Source: an uncultured Fibrobacter sp.
Lineage (GTDB): Bacteria; Fibrobacterota; Fibrobacteria; Fibrobacterales; Fibrobacteraceae
NCBI RefSeq assembly: GCF_947166265.1
Contig: NZ_CAMVDO010000014.1
Location: 19,551 to 83,550, forward strand
Length of the DNA: 64,000 nucleotides
Direction: 5' to 3'
Below, piece after piece: positions 50,191 to 58,414 of this stretch. The notes under the pieces were generated by a model, which was not told where the DNA came from, did no database searches, and saw only the letters and a list, made by a program, of their open reading frames with translations. A program made the position numbers and the translations under genes. Each line of letters starts with the position of its first letter. Position 1 is the stretch's first letter.

Positions 50191-50208
50191 CGTTACTTGC
50201 TGATGTAC

Positions 50209-50227
50209 CCCGCGGCAGAGCCGCGGG
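50209..50227. other. GC-rich hairpin downstream of rng
   Basis: CCCGCGGC and GCCGCGGG pair around AGA, twelve bases past the rng stop codon. No T run follows on the minus strand, so it may protect the 3' end rather than terminate. The loop GGCAGAGCC also appears in the hairpin at 52034. Confidence 0.5.
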
Positions 50228-50238
50228 CGCGAACGGCG

Positions 50239-51774
50239 TTACACGAACTTGTAAAGGTCGGTAATGTCTTCGCCCATCTTGTCGTAGAACCAGAACTGGT
50301 TGATATGGGCGTGCTCGTCTTCCACGAGGCTGATGCTCATACCATGCTTGTATTCCAAGTAGTTGAACATGCGGTTGTGGTCCTTGCAGAGCACGTCGAT
50401 CACCTGGGCGCTTACCACGAGGGTCACTTCGCGGAGTTTGCCCTTCGCCTTTGCGCGGGCCATCCAGCGGTCGATCATGCCGAGCGTGGATTCGAGTGTC
50501 GCGATGCGTCCACCGCCGTCGCATACCGGGCAGCGTTCGGTCTTTTCGGTCATCAGGTTCACGCGGACGCGCTTACGGGTGACTTCCATGAGGCCGAACT
50601 GGCTGATGGGGGCGGGGCTGATGGGGGCCTTGTCGCGGCGGATTGCCTTGCGGAATTCCTGGTACACGATTTCGTTGTCGGCCTCGGTTTCCATATCGAT
50701 GAAGTCGATGATGATAAGGCCGCCCACGTCGCGCAGGCGCAGCTGTTTTGCGATTTCGTAGCAGGCGTCGATGTTCGTTTCGAGAATGATCTTCGCCTGG
50801 TCCTTGCCGTGGACCTTCGGACCTGTATTCACGTCGATGGAGACAAGAGCTTCGGTCTGTTCGATCACGAGGTTTCCACCACGCGGGAGCGGTACCTGGC
50901 GCTGCAGGGAGCGTGCGTAGTCGTTTTCGATCTTGAAGTATTCGAATAGGCTTTCGTTAGAGCTCCAGAGCTTCACCTTGTCGAGCTTGTCCGGCGAGAG
51001 CACCTTGAGGTATTCGCGCAGGGCGAAGTATTCGTCGCGGTTGTCGATATACACGTAGTCGGTGTTGTCGCTGAAGTATTCGCGCACCGTCTGTTCAATG
51101 GAATCGGATTCTTCGTAGATGCAGGTTTCGGCAGGCTGGTTTTCGAAGTTGTACTTCGTCTGTTCCCACTTGCTTTCGAGTTCGCGCATCTGCTTGTTGA
51201 TTTCGAATTCGGATTCGTTCAGGCCGTTGGTACGGACGATGTAGCCCACGTCGCGACCTTTCAGGCGGCGGACCACCTTCTTGAATTCGCGGCGCTTGGC
51301 CGGGTCGCGTTCACGCTTGGAGACACCAATGAAGTTAGTGCCCGGCATGCACACGAGGAAACGACCTGCAAAGCTCAGGTGCGTCGTCAGACGGGCACCC
51401 TTGGTGCTAATCGGTTCCTTGACCACCTGAACCATGATTTCCTGGCCTTCCTGCAGGATTTCGTCAATCGAGACTTCCTTGGAAGAACCGCCTTCATCGT
51501 CGTCGTCACCATATTCGCGACGGAGAAGTTCGTTTCTGTCCATGGCGTCTTCTTGATGCAAAAAGCCTGCCTTTTCAAGGCCAATATCAATGAACGCAGC
51601 CTTGAGTGCCGGAAGCACCTTCTGGACCACGCCCTTATAAATATTGCCCAGAACTCGATTAGAAGAAACTCCCTCGACGACAAGTTCAACGAGTTCGCCA
51701 TCTTCCATGATGGCGATACGTTTTTCGTAAGGGGTCTTACTAATCAAAATTCCACGCTTGCACTTATTTGCCAT
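50239..51774 (-). CDS. rng: Ribonuclease G (RNase E/G family)
   Basis: The 511-residue protein has the RNase E/G core without the long C-terminal scaffold of RNase E. The N-terminal S1-like part contains GNIYKGVVQKVLPALKAAFI and DIGLEKAGFLH. The catalytic metal-binding aspartates are in ALVSIDVNTGPKVHGK and GGLIIIDFIDMETEADN, and the zinc-link motif ERCPVCDGGGRI is present. It cuts single-stranded A/U-rich RNA, including the 16S rRNA 5' precursor and mRNAs. AGGAG sits five bases before the ATG. A leader of more than 100 bases separates the gene from its probable -10 box, as in autoregulated rne/rng genes elsewhere. Confidence 0.92.
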   Translation of the reverse strand: MANKCKRGILISKTPYEKRIAIMEDGELVELVVEGVSSNRVLGNIYKGVVQKVLPALKAAFIDIGLEKAGFLHQEDAMDRNELLRREYGDDDDEGGSSKEVSIDEILQEGQEIMVQVVKEPISTKGARLTTHLSFAGRFLVCMPGTNFIGVSKRERDPAKRREFKKVVRRLKGRDVGYIVRTNGLNESEFEINKQMRELESKWEQTKYNFENQPAETCIYEESDSIEQTVREYFSDNTDYVYIDNRDEYFALREYLKVLSPDKLDKVKLWSSNESLFEYFKIENDYARSLQRQVPLPRGGNLVIEQTEALVSIDVNTGPKVHGKDQAKIILETNIDACYEIAKQLRLRDVGGLIIIDFIDMETEADNEIVYQEFRKAIRRDKAPISPAPISQFGLMEVTRKRVRVNLMTEKTERCPVCDGGGRIATLESTLGMIDRWMARAKAKGKLREVTLVVSAQVIDVLCKDHNRMFNYLEYKHGMSISLVEDEHAHINQFWFYDKMGEDITDLYKFV

Positions 51775-51908
51775 TAAAGCTCCTAAAAGTAGTCAAATCT
51801 TGTTGGACGTCCCTAAGAAGCAGTCCAAAAGTATGGAGCGCTTCCGAACCCGCGCGCTTCTTTTACGGAAAGTACCGCATTTCCACAACGCCAGGTCTAG
51901 GGAACCAA

Positions 51909-51948
51909 AATATAATAAGTGGTTAGTGCTTGGTGGATAGTGGTTGGG
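51909..51948 (-). promoter_or_regulatory. Probable rng promoter region with ACCAC repeats
   Basis: On the minus strand CACTAACCACTTAT leads into TATATT (51914-51909), matching the arrangement upstream of eno. The distance to the rng start is 134 bases. The rest of the 51775-52033 gap shows no open frame or RNA that I could support. Confidence 0.35.
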
Positions 51949-52033
51949 CGAAAAGGGGATTGAAATGCGGATAAAGGGGACGAATGGCGAAACTGGCGCT
52001 GATTTGGGGCGCGTAAGGGAATTTTGAACAAAA

Positions 52034-52063
52034 GAACGACCTCGGCAGAGCCGAGGCCGTTCT
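52034..52063 (-). terminator. Terminator of amt
   Basis: A hairpin of GAACG-CCTCGGC / GCCGAGG-CGTTC with one mismatch and an AGA loop. On the minus strand it is followed by TTTTGTTC. It lies 25 bases beyond the amt stop codon. Confidence 0.75.
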
Positions 52064-52087
52064 GGGTTTAGGAGTGGAGTCACACTA

Positions 52088-53362
52088 CTACATATTGCTG
52101 AAGATTTGGAATCCGCTGTAGGATTCTTGTCCGTGTTCGCTTTGGTCGAGGCCGCGGAGTTCTTGACGTTCGGTAACGCGGAGGCCCATGGTCTTCTTGA
52201 TAGCGTAGAAGATGAGGCTAGCAGCACCGAAGCAGGGAACCGCGTAAGCGATCACGCCGATGGCCTGAGTGCCGATGGTGTAGTCGCCAGTGATATCGAA
52301 GATACCGACAGCGAGCGTACCCCACACACCGTTCACCAGGTGAACCGAGAGAGCACCGACCGGGTCATCCAAGTGCAGGCGGTCGAACATGAAGACTGCA
52401 CCGACGACGAGCACACCAGCGATGGCACCGATAATCCAGGAAGAAAGCGGGGTAACCACGTCTGCACCGGCAGTGATAGCGACAAGGCCTGCAAGGCAGC
52501 CGTTGAGGGCCATGGTGGCGTCCGGCTTCTTCGAAACAATCCAGCTCGTGAGCGTTGCGGTAATGATGCCTGCAACAGCGGCGAGGTTCGTGGTCACCAA
52601 AATCCAGCTAGTAGCCTTTGCATCGCCGGAGAGTGCGGAACCGGCGTTGAATCCCCACCAACCGAACCAGAGCATGAACACACCGATGGTGGCAAGCGGA
52701 ATGTTGTGGGCTGGAATGGCGTGCACCTTGCCGCCGACATACTTACCGATACGCGGTCCAAGAATCATGACGCCAGCGAGAGCTGCCCAGCCGCCTACGG
52801 AGTGAACGAGCGTAGAACCTGCGAGGTCATGGAAACCGGCCTTGCCGATGGAAGAAAGCCAGCCGCCGCCCCATGTCCAGCTACCCACGATCGGGTAGAC
52901 GAAGGCCACGTAGATGATGGTGAAGACGAGGAAGGAGTTCAGCTTCACACGTTCGGCGACAGCGCCAGAGACGATCGTTGCCGCGGTTGCTGCAAACATC
53001 GCCTGGAACAGCCAGTCGGTGAAGAGGGTGAAGTGACCGTTGTAGGCGGCGGTGAACTTAGAGGGGTCTGCCCAGTCACCGATGCCGAATCCGGCAAATC
53101 CAAGTACACCGGAGATCGCATTGAACGTTCCGGGGTACATGAGGGCAAAGCCGATGGCGGCGTACATCGTGATTCCTATGGCGGGAACCGCGATGTTTTT
53201 GAAAGCGACGTTGGCCGCGCACTTGGCACGAACAAGACCCGCTTCGACACAGGCAAAGCCCAGGCCCATGATAAACACCAGCATGGCGCTAATCATGATC
53301 CAAATGTTTTCTGTCATAAAGATGGCGTCGCTGACAGGTACGACAGTTGCTGCTTCGTTCAT
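52088..53362 (-). CDS. amt: Ammonium transporter
   Basis: The 424-residue AmtB/Mep/Rh-type channel has eleven membrane segments. Typical blocks are GLGFACVEAGLVRAKCAANV, WTWGGGWLSSIGKAGFHDLAG (with the DxAGSxxVH motif following), WFGWWGFNAGSALSG and the second pore histidine region VHLVNGVWGTLAVGIF. It takes up ammonium into the cytosol. The C-terminal tail (GLRVTERQELRGLDQSEHG) is the site where GlnK binds and blocks the channel in other bacteria. glnK lies 154 bases upstream on the same strand, behind a sigma-54 promoter. AAAGGA precedes the ATG. Confidence 0.95.
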   Translation of the reverse strand: MNEAATVVPVSDAIFMTENIWIMISAMLVFIMGLGFACVEAGLVRAKCAANVAFKNIAVPAIGITMYAAIGFALMYPGTFNAISGVLGFAGFGIGDWADPSKFTAAYNGHFTLFTDWLFQAMFAATAATIVSGAVAERVKLNSFLVFTIIYVAFVYPIVGSWTWGGGWLSSIGKAGFHDLAGSTLVHSVGGWAALAGVMILGPRIGKYVGGKVHAIPAHNIPLATIGVFMLWFGWWGFNAGSALSGDAKATSWILVTTNLAAVAGIITATLTSWIVSKKPDATMALNGCLAGLVAITAGADVVTPLSSWIIGAIAGVLVVGAVFMFDRLHLDDPVGALSVHLVNGVWGTLAVGIFDITGDYTIGTQAIGVIAYAVPCFGAASLIFYAIKKTMGLRVTERQELRGLDQSEHGQESYSGFQIFSNM

Positions 53363-53516
53363 TGTTTAAATCCTTTTAAAAAAGTGTTGAGGTCGGACCT
53401 TCGGTCCTTTGGGGGATGAGGTCGCTCGCAGGCTCGCTTTGGGGTTGTCTTGCTAATGCATAACTTTGAGTTTTTTTCTCATACCTCAGAGCGCGCTAGC
53501 GCGACCTCGTTGCTCA

Positions 53517-53858
53517 CTACCCGATTGCCTCGGGGCCCGTTTCTCCGGTGCGGATGCGGATGCACTGTTCGAGTTCCGTGACGAAAATCTTGCCGTCGCC
53601 GATAGCGCCCGTACGAGCTCCCTTGATGATGGCGTCGATACAGGGCTTGACGAATTCGTCGTTCACCGCAATCTTCAAGCAGATCTTTTTGAGCAAATTA
53701 ACCTCGGTCACCACGCCACGGAAACGTTGGTTGTAACCGCGCTGCTGACCGCAGCCAAGAACGTTAGTAACAGACATCTTGTAGATCTTGTTCTCGTAAA
53801 GTTCTTGCTTTACGATGTTCAATCGCTCGGGTTGGATATAAGCTGTAATGAGCTTCAT
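53517..53858 (-). CDS. glnK: Nitrogen regulatory P-II protein lacking the uridylylated tyrosine
   Basis: A 113-residue P-II signal protein of normal length. ATP-site residues are present ([14 protein letters not shown] and RIRTGE). In the T-loop the usual GFGRQKGH-YRGAEY text reads [19 protein letters not shown]: position 46 is Phe and position 51, the tyrosine uridylylated by GlnD in proteobacteria, is Thr. It should therefore sense ATP/ADP and 2-oxoglutarate without uridylylation. By gene pairing with amt it is expected to gate that channel. A consensus sigma-54 promoter lies 47 bases before the start. Confidence 0.9.
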   Translation of the reverse strand: MKLITAYIQPERLNIVKQELYENKIYKMSVTNVLGCGQQRGYNQRFRGVVTEVNLLKKICLKIAVNDEFVKPCIDAIIKGARTGAIGDGKIFVTELEQCIRIRTGETGPEAIG

Positions 53859-53904
53859 GTTCCTATCCTTTGTTAGGGTTGTTTTCTTGTTTTGCCCACA
53901 CTAT

Positions 53905-53920
53905 TGCAAAGACCGTGCCA
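53905..53920 (-). promoter_or_regulatory. Sigma-54 promoter of glnK-amt
   Basis: On the minus strand the sequence TGGCAC-GGTCT-TTGCA matches the -24/-12 consensus TGGCAC-N5-TTGCW exactly, and points at glnK. The -12 GC falls at 53907-53906, giving a start of transcription near 53895 and a leader of about 37 bases. Nitrogen-limited activation by an NtrC-like protein is expected. Confidence 0.85.
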
Positions 53921-53934
53921 AAATGGCGCAAAAC

Positions 53935-53956
53935 CCCCATTTTCGTGAAAATGGGG
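53935..53956. promoter_or_regulatory. 22-bp palindrome just upstream of the sigma-54 promoter
   Basis: Arms CCCCATTTTC (53935-53944) and GAAAATGGGG (53947-53956) are perfect inverse copies around GT. It lies about 15 bases above the -24 element, so it could be an activator or repressor site. It differs from the enterobacterial NtrC box. Confidence 0.55.
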
Positions 53957-53995
53957 CGAAATCAACAAATCGGAACAAGAAAATGGTAAACTGGT

Positions 53996-54026
53996 AATAA
54001 AAATCGCAGCTTGTTCAGCTGCGATT
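53996..54026 (-). terminator. Terminator of the vWA lipoprotein gene
   Basis: AATCGCAGCT and AGCTGCGATT pair around a five-base loop. On the minus strand a T-rich tract (TTTTTATTA) follows. Confidence 0.75.
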
Positions 54027-54086
54027 ACAAATTTTGCTTTTACAAATTTGGAAGAGAAATCAGAAAATGTAAAACCTGGCGAGGGC

Positions 54087-55505
54087 TTATTCTACATATT
54101 TCTTGATTAGCCGTAGCATCAGGTCGGCGAGCTTTTCTACGTCGGAATCGCCCACAGAGGCTTCGATATGGGAGTAACCGATGCCGCTGTCGTCGGTGAG
54201 GAATACGTAGGTACCGCCCGTGGCAAGTTCGAAGAACCGCAACAAGGATTCCGTGTCCTTGTCGACGCCGCTTGCAGCTACGGGAATAAGCTTGATGCCG
54301 TTCTTGGCGTAGAAGGTGATGGATTTCTGAAGGCTTTCGATGATGCTATCCTGGTGGTGTGGAGGGGCGTCCAGAATCAAGAAGGCGATTCGCGAACGGG
54401 CCGCTTCGTTCCAGGAGAAATTCTGTAAAGTGGCTTCGAGTGCGGAGTGTACGGCTTCGGGGAAGTCGTCGCCGCCGTAGGCTTCCTGTTCGGCGATGAA
54501 TGCCTGGGTGTTGGCAATGTCGGTAGAGAAGTCCTTGCCGCGGGTGAGGTATTCATCGCTTTCGTCGCGGTAGAATACGACAGCCGTGCGTAATGCCACC
54601 TTGGTATCCGAGGCGGCGTGGTCAATAATATAGCTGAGGTCCGATTGCAGGAAACGGATTTCGTCGCCCATGGAGCCCGTAGCGTCTACGATAAAGGCTA
54701 CGTCTGCCTTGGCGTCGGCCTGCTCGGCGTCGCTTGTAATGACGTTAACCTGGAGCGAATCCTCTTTTTTGGAGGTGAGCTTGACGGGGTCCTTGGAGGC
54801 CTTGCCGTTGACTTTCAGCGAAAAGTCCTTGGCGTTTGCAGCCTTATCGTTTGCGCCGGCGAACAATCCTACCCAGCAGTAGGCATAGCCCGCGTTGTCG
54901 GTCTTGGTGGCAAATTCCACCTTGTCTTTATTAAGAAGTTCTACCGGAACGTTGGCGAGACCGGTGCCGTTCTCGTCTACCACTTGCACGGCCACAAGGG
55001 TGTGCGGGTAAAATTTCCAGTAGCCGGTCTTGGAGGAAAATTCGCCTTTCAGGATGTCTGTCCAGGAACTCCAATTGTCCAGATCGTTCCATTCGGAGGC
55101 CGTGAGCAGGCCGTAGGTTCTGCCGTTAAAGTCGTCGCCGTAGTCTACGTCGGGTTCTCCGTCTATAGGAATGTATTCGTCTGTGACGCTGGGTGTCTTG
55201 GCGTCGCTAAAGTCGGCGTCGGAAGTTTCCATGGGGACGCCGCCTTTGTATGAATCGTACATGGGCATCGATTCATCGATTTCGTCTCGGTTTTCACGGT
55301 GATTTTTTCCCTTGGTTTCGAAGGTGGCGCCGTTTGCGTTATTGACATCTATTTTTGGGGTGTCGATCGAGTCCAAGTCTGCGACTGGGCCGTTGTCGTT
55401 GCCTGTGGAATCGCTAGCGTTAATGCTTGCGCTGTCGTCGCTGCAGGATATGCACAGTGCGGCAATTCCTGCCATTAAAAAGAATTTGGATTTGCGGATA
55501 AGCAT
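54087..55505 (-). CDS. Lipoprotein with von Willebrand factor A domain
   Basis: The 472-residue product is a lipoprotein: the signal MLIRKSKFFLMAGIAALCIS ends at the lipobox cysteine C21, followed by an Asp/Ser-rich linker to ~residue 110. Residues ~165-260 look like an Ig-type carboxypeptidase-regulatory domain (VVDENGTGLANVPVELLNKD). A vWA domain follows (~267-470) with the MIDAS start DATGSM at 274-279 and a later GGDDFPEAVHSAL block. vWA domains bind protein ligands through a metal ion, so this is probably a surface or periplasmic binding protein. GGAGGGAG sits before the ATG. Partner unknown; neighbours give no hint. Confidence 0.82.
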   Translation of the reverse strand: MLIRKSKFFLMAGIAALCISCSDDSASINASDSTGNDNGPVADLDSIDTPKIDVNNANGATFETKGKNHRENRDEIDESMPMYDSYKGGVPMETSDADFSDAKTPSVTDEYIPIDGEPDVDYGDDFNGRTYGLLTASEWNDLDNWSSWTDILKGEFSSKTGYWKFYPHTLVAVQVVDENGTGLANVPVELLNKDKVEFATKTDNAGYAYCWVGLFAGANDKAANAKDFSLKVNGKASKDPVKLTSKKEDSLQVNVITSDAEQADAKADVAFIVDATGSMGDEIRFLQSDLSYIIDHAASDTKVALRTAVVFYRDESDEYLTRGKDFSTDIANTQAFIAEQEAYGGDDFPEAVHSALEATLQNFSWNEAARSRIAFLILDAPPHHQDSIIESLQKSITFYAKNGIKLIPVAASGVDKDTESLLRFFELATGGTYVFLTDDSGIGYSHIEASVGDSDVEKLADLMLRLIKKYVE

Positions 55506-55622
55506 AGTCTCCCTCCGTTTTTTCCCTTAAATTAAATAAAAATGCGGCAAGCATCAAGAGGCTTGCTGTATTATGCAAAATGCCGTGACTTTGGACACTG
55601 AAATGCGCTCGAAACGGTTTGC

Positions 55623-55628
55623 TATATT
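55623..55628 (+). promoter_or_regulatory. -10 box of bioA, next to the start codon
   Basis: TATATT ends nine bases before the ATG of bioA and no ribosome site is seen, so the message is probably leaderless. No -35 box at standard spacing is clear. The 132-bp gap to the divergent vWA gene also has a GCAAGC/GCTTGC inverted repeat (55545-55566). No BirA-like operator was recognised. Confidence 0.4.
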
Positions 55629-55637
55629 TGACCGCAA

Positions 55638-56993
55638 ATGAAAAATCTACTTGATTTTGATAGCGAGCATTTGTGGCACCCGTATGCGGCGCTGAAAAAT
55701 ACTCCGGCCAGGTTCCTTGCAAAATCCGCTCATGGAACGACTATTGAAACGGCCGACGGCTTAAAACTGATTGACGCGGTATCGAGTTGGTGGTGCATGG
55801 CGCATGGGCATAACGCCCCTGAAATCGTCGAAGCGATTCAGAAACAGAGCGAAAAAATGTGCCATGTGATGTTCGGCGGCTTTACGCACGAACCTGCGAT
55901 TGAACTTGGCGAAAAGCTGGTGAATTTTTTGCCGGAAGGTCTCAACAAGATTTTCTTTGCGGACTCGGGAAGCATCGCCGTGGAATGCAGCGCCAAGATG
56001 GCGGTGCAGTACCAGCATTCGCTGGGTCGCCCGGAGCGTTGCAAGTTGGTTGCCTTGAAGGGCGGCTACCACGGCGATACCGCTGGTGCAATGGCGCTTT
56101 CTGACCCCGACGGAATGCATACGCTATTCCGCGGAATCATGCCACATCATTATTTCGCGGAACGTCCGAACTGCCGCTTTGACGAGGCCTGGAATCCGGC
56201 GGATTTCGCATCGATGGAGCACGTTGTCGAGGAACATAAGGATGAAATCGCTGCCGTGATTTGCGAACCCGTGTTTCAGGGTGGAAACGGCATGTGGCTT
56301 TATAATGCGAATTACCTGAAGGCGCTTCGCGAACTTTGCGACCGTTACGGCATCCTGTTGATTCTGGACGAAATCGCTTCGGGCTTTTACCGCACGGGAC
56401 CGCGCTTTGCGATGATGCATACCGCCGAAAACGGTGCTGGTAATAGCCGCGAATGTAAATGCGCCGACTTCGTAAAGCCGGACATTATGTGCATTGGCAA
56501 GGCGCTTACGGGCGGAAGCATTACGATGGCGGCTTGCGTTGCGTCCGAGAAGGTTGCCGAAACGATTACGAACAGCAAGATTCCGGCATTTATGCACGGC
56601 CCCACTTACATGGCGAACCCTTTGGCGTGTGCCGCAGGAATCGCTTCGCTTTCGCTATTCGAAAGTCGCGATTATGCGTCGAGCGTTGCTCGGATTGAAA
56701 AACGCCTGAAGCAGAATCTGGAACCGCTGCGTTCGCTTGAAAATGCGGCCGATGTTCGTGTCCTCGGTGCGATTGGCGTCTTGGAACTGAAAGCGAAACC
56801 TTCTGCGGACGATATTCTGCGCGTGATTCGCGAAACCGGCGTGTGGCTCAGGCCTTTCTGTAATTACGTCTACACGATGCCTCCGCTCATTACGACCGAT
56901 TCCGAAATCGACCGTATCTGCGAAGCTATCAAGATGATTGGTGAATGCGAACCCGCGCCTGTCGTAGAAGGCGAAGACGAATTCCACGAATAA
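55638..56993 (+). CDS. bioA: Adenosylmethionine-8-amino-7-oxononanoate aminotransferase (DAPA synthase)
   Basis: BioA converts KAPA to DAPA in biotin synthesis. The 451-residue class III aminotransferase begins with the BioA-type phrase HLWHPYAALKNTPARF, then VSSWWCMAHGHNAPEI. PLP-site features are GSIAVECSAKMA, the LILDEIASGFYRTG block and the Schiff-base lysine K288 in MCIGKALTGG. HGPTYMANPLACAAG follows, matching BioA rather than generic omega-transaminases. It is divergent from the vWA lipoprotein gene and convergent with the GGDEF gene. It starts the biotin set bioA, bioW, bioF, bioD. Confidence 0.95.
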   Translation: MKNLLDFDSEHLWHPYAALKNTPARFLAKSAHGTTIETADGLKLIDAVSSWWCMAHGHNAPEIVEAIQKQSEKMCHVMFGGFTHEPAIELGEKLVNFLPEGLNKIFFADSGSIAVECSAKMAVQYQHSLGRPERCKLVALKGGYHGDTAGAMALSDPDGMHTLFRGIMPHHYFAERPNCRFDEAWNPADFASMEHVVEEHKDEIAAVICEPVFQGGNGMWLYNANYLKALRELCDRYGILLILDEIASGFYRTGPRFAMMHTAENGAGNSRECKCADFVKPDIMCIGKALTGGSITMAACVASEKVAETITNSKIPAFMHGPTYMANPLACAAGIASLSLFESRDYASSVARIEKRLKQNLEPLRSLENAADVRVLGAIGVLELKAKPSADDILRVIRETGVWLRPFCNYVYTMPPLITTDSEIDRICEAIKMIGECEPAPVVEGEDEFHE

Positions 56994-57000
56994 ATACAGC

Positions 57001-58326
57001 TTAAATTTTTTCTTCAAACGGAACTATGGTAACGCAGTTCCGTTTTTTCTTGGATACGTAAAGCGCCTTGTCGGCAAAAGAGAGCATGTCTGTAACGATT
57101 CCATCTCCGAATGTTCCGCCAAAGCTCATTGTTAGCTTTACATTCGGGTAATCTTGCAGTTTTGTTTTTTCGGCCTTGGCGCGCATCTGTTCAAGTCTGA
57201 TTTTCAGCACTTCATGAGTGATTCCCTTGAACGCGATTAAGAATTCGTCGCCTCCATAGCGTACGACGTGGTCCAAATCACGAACCGATGAACTCAGTAT
57301 CGATGCCACAGCTGCAAGGGCGGCATCGCCACATTGGTGACCGTGATTGTCATTGATCTCTTTGAAAAAGTCGATGTCGGCCATTACGACGGCTTGACAA
57401 TTTTGCGATGCTAGTTTGTCATCAAAATACTTACGGTTCATCACTTGAGTCAACGAATCCCTGTAGATTTTATCGTTAATTTCCGTGATTTCGTTAGTTT
57501 TATCGGTAAAGCCAAATACCGCAGTTTCTTCGCCGGTTCGTACAATCTTCATTTCGACATACTGACCGAGTTCATTATGGAATATTTTGGACAAACTATG
57601 TCCAACGGGCACGTATTCTTTAATATAGGACTCGTCAATCACTTTCCGAAGATTGTCCCGATCCTCCTCGAGTACAGCCGTGCTGACAAATTTTTCAATA
57701 AGAACCTTGAGCGAAGGCGGTTCTTTCATCAGGCCAAGAGCATTCTTGATTCGGTCGTAAACGCGGAAAAATTCCACTTTTTCAGTTACAAAATCGACCC
57801 CGACAACAGAGGCGAATCCGTTCATGAGTGCGTTGATCATATTTTGTTGCTTGCGGTTCTGTTCCAAGAGCTCTTTCTCTTGTTCCAGCTTTGTCATTTG
57901 CGCATTCACGTTTTCGACAAGGTACAGGACTCGGCGTAGGGGTTTTTCTTCGCCGATGCGAACAAATATCGCCTTGCTCCAACCGTGAATCTTTCCATGA
58001 AAAATTTCTGAAATGACATTCGTATTCTTCATGCGTTCCGGCAACGTTGAAAGGGTCGTGAAATTCTTGATAGTGGCAATACTTTCTGGACATGCAAGGT
58101 TCACCATGATATTGGTGAGGCTTTCTTGTAGAGGAATGTCGCATTTCATGAACTTGTCGATGAATTCGTTGCTCTTGATAGGGAACACGGTTTTATCTTC
58201 AAGATCAAGAACGTGCATCGAAATATACAGTTCAGTTGTGGCATGAGTTATAGCTGTGAAAAATTCCGCAGCGTTCACAGGAAAGTCTGCTATTAATTTT
58301 TTGCTATTGTCCATAACAGTTACCAA
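57001..58326 (-). CDS. GGDEF-domain protein, probable diguanylate cyclase
   Basis: The 441-residue protein ends with a GGDEF domain (~275-437): RDSLTQVMNRKYFDDKL, ADIDFFKEINDNHGHQCGDA and the intact signature VVRYGGDEFLI, so synthesis of cyclic di-GMP is likely. An RxxD inhibitory site five residues before GGDEF reads RDLD-HVVRYGGDEF, so product feedback is possible. The N-terminal ~270 residues lack membrane segments and contain a coiled coil (KLEQEKELLEQNRKQQNMIN, ~145-165) between two PAS-like regions. The TTG start at 58326 is preferred because GGGAG lies seven bases upstream; the ATG at 58314 is an alternative. It interrupts the biotin genes on the opposite strand, and a functional link is not evident. 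Confidence 0.85.
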   Translation of the reverse strand: MVTVMDNSKKLIADFPVNAAEFFTAITHATTELYISMHVLDLEDKTVFPIKSNEFIDKFMKCDIPLQESLTNIMVNLACPESIATIKNFTTLSTLPERMKNTNVISEIFHGKIHGWSKAIFVRIGEEKPLRRVLYLVENVNAQMTKLEQEKELLEQNRKQQNMINALMNGFASVVGVDFVTEKVEFFRVYDRIKNALGLMKEPPSLKVLIEKFVSTAVLEEDRDNLRKVIDESYIKEYVPVGHSLSKIFHNELGQYVEMKIVRTGEETAVFGFTDKTNEITEINDKIYRDSLTQVMNRKYFDDKLASQNCQAVVMADIDFFKEINDNHGHQCGDAALAAVASILSSSVRDLDHVVRYGGDEFLIAFKGITHEVLKIRLEQMRAKAEKTKLQDYPNVKLTMSFGGTFGDGIVTDMLSFADKALYVSKKKRNCVTIVPFEEKI

Positions 58327-58414
58327 AAAAATTCTCCCGATACAAAAATATATTCATTTCAATGAAAAAGATGAAGCCTTTTTTCTAAATTTGGGCACAA
58401 AAAAGCAGGCATTT

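Noticed and set aside
58256..58414. An upstream in-frame ATG extending bioW by 53 residues.
   Set aside because: The BioW signature starts at MEYYSLKMRAS; the extension reads through the divergent GGDEF gene start and shows no homology.
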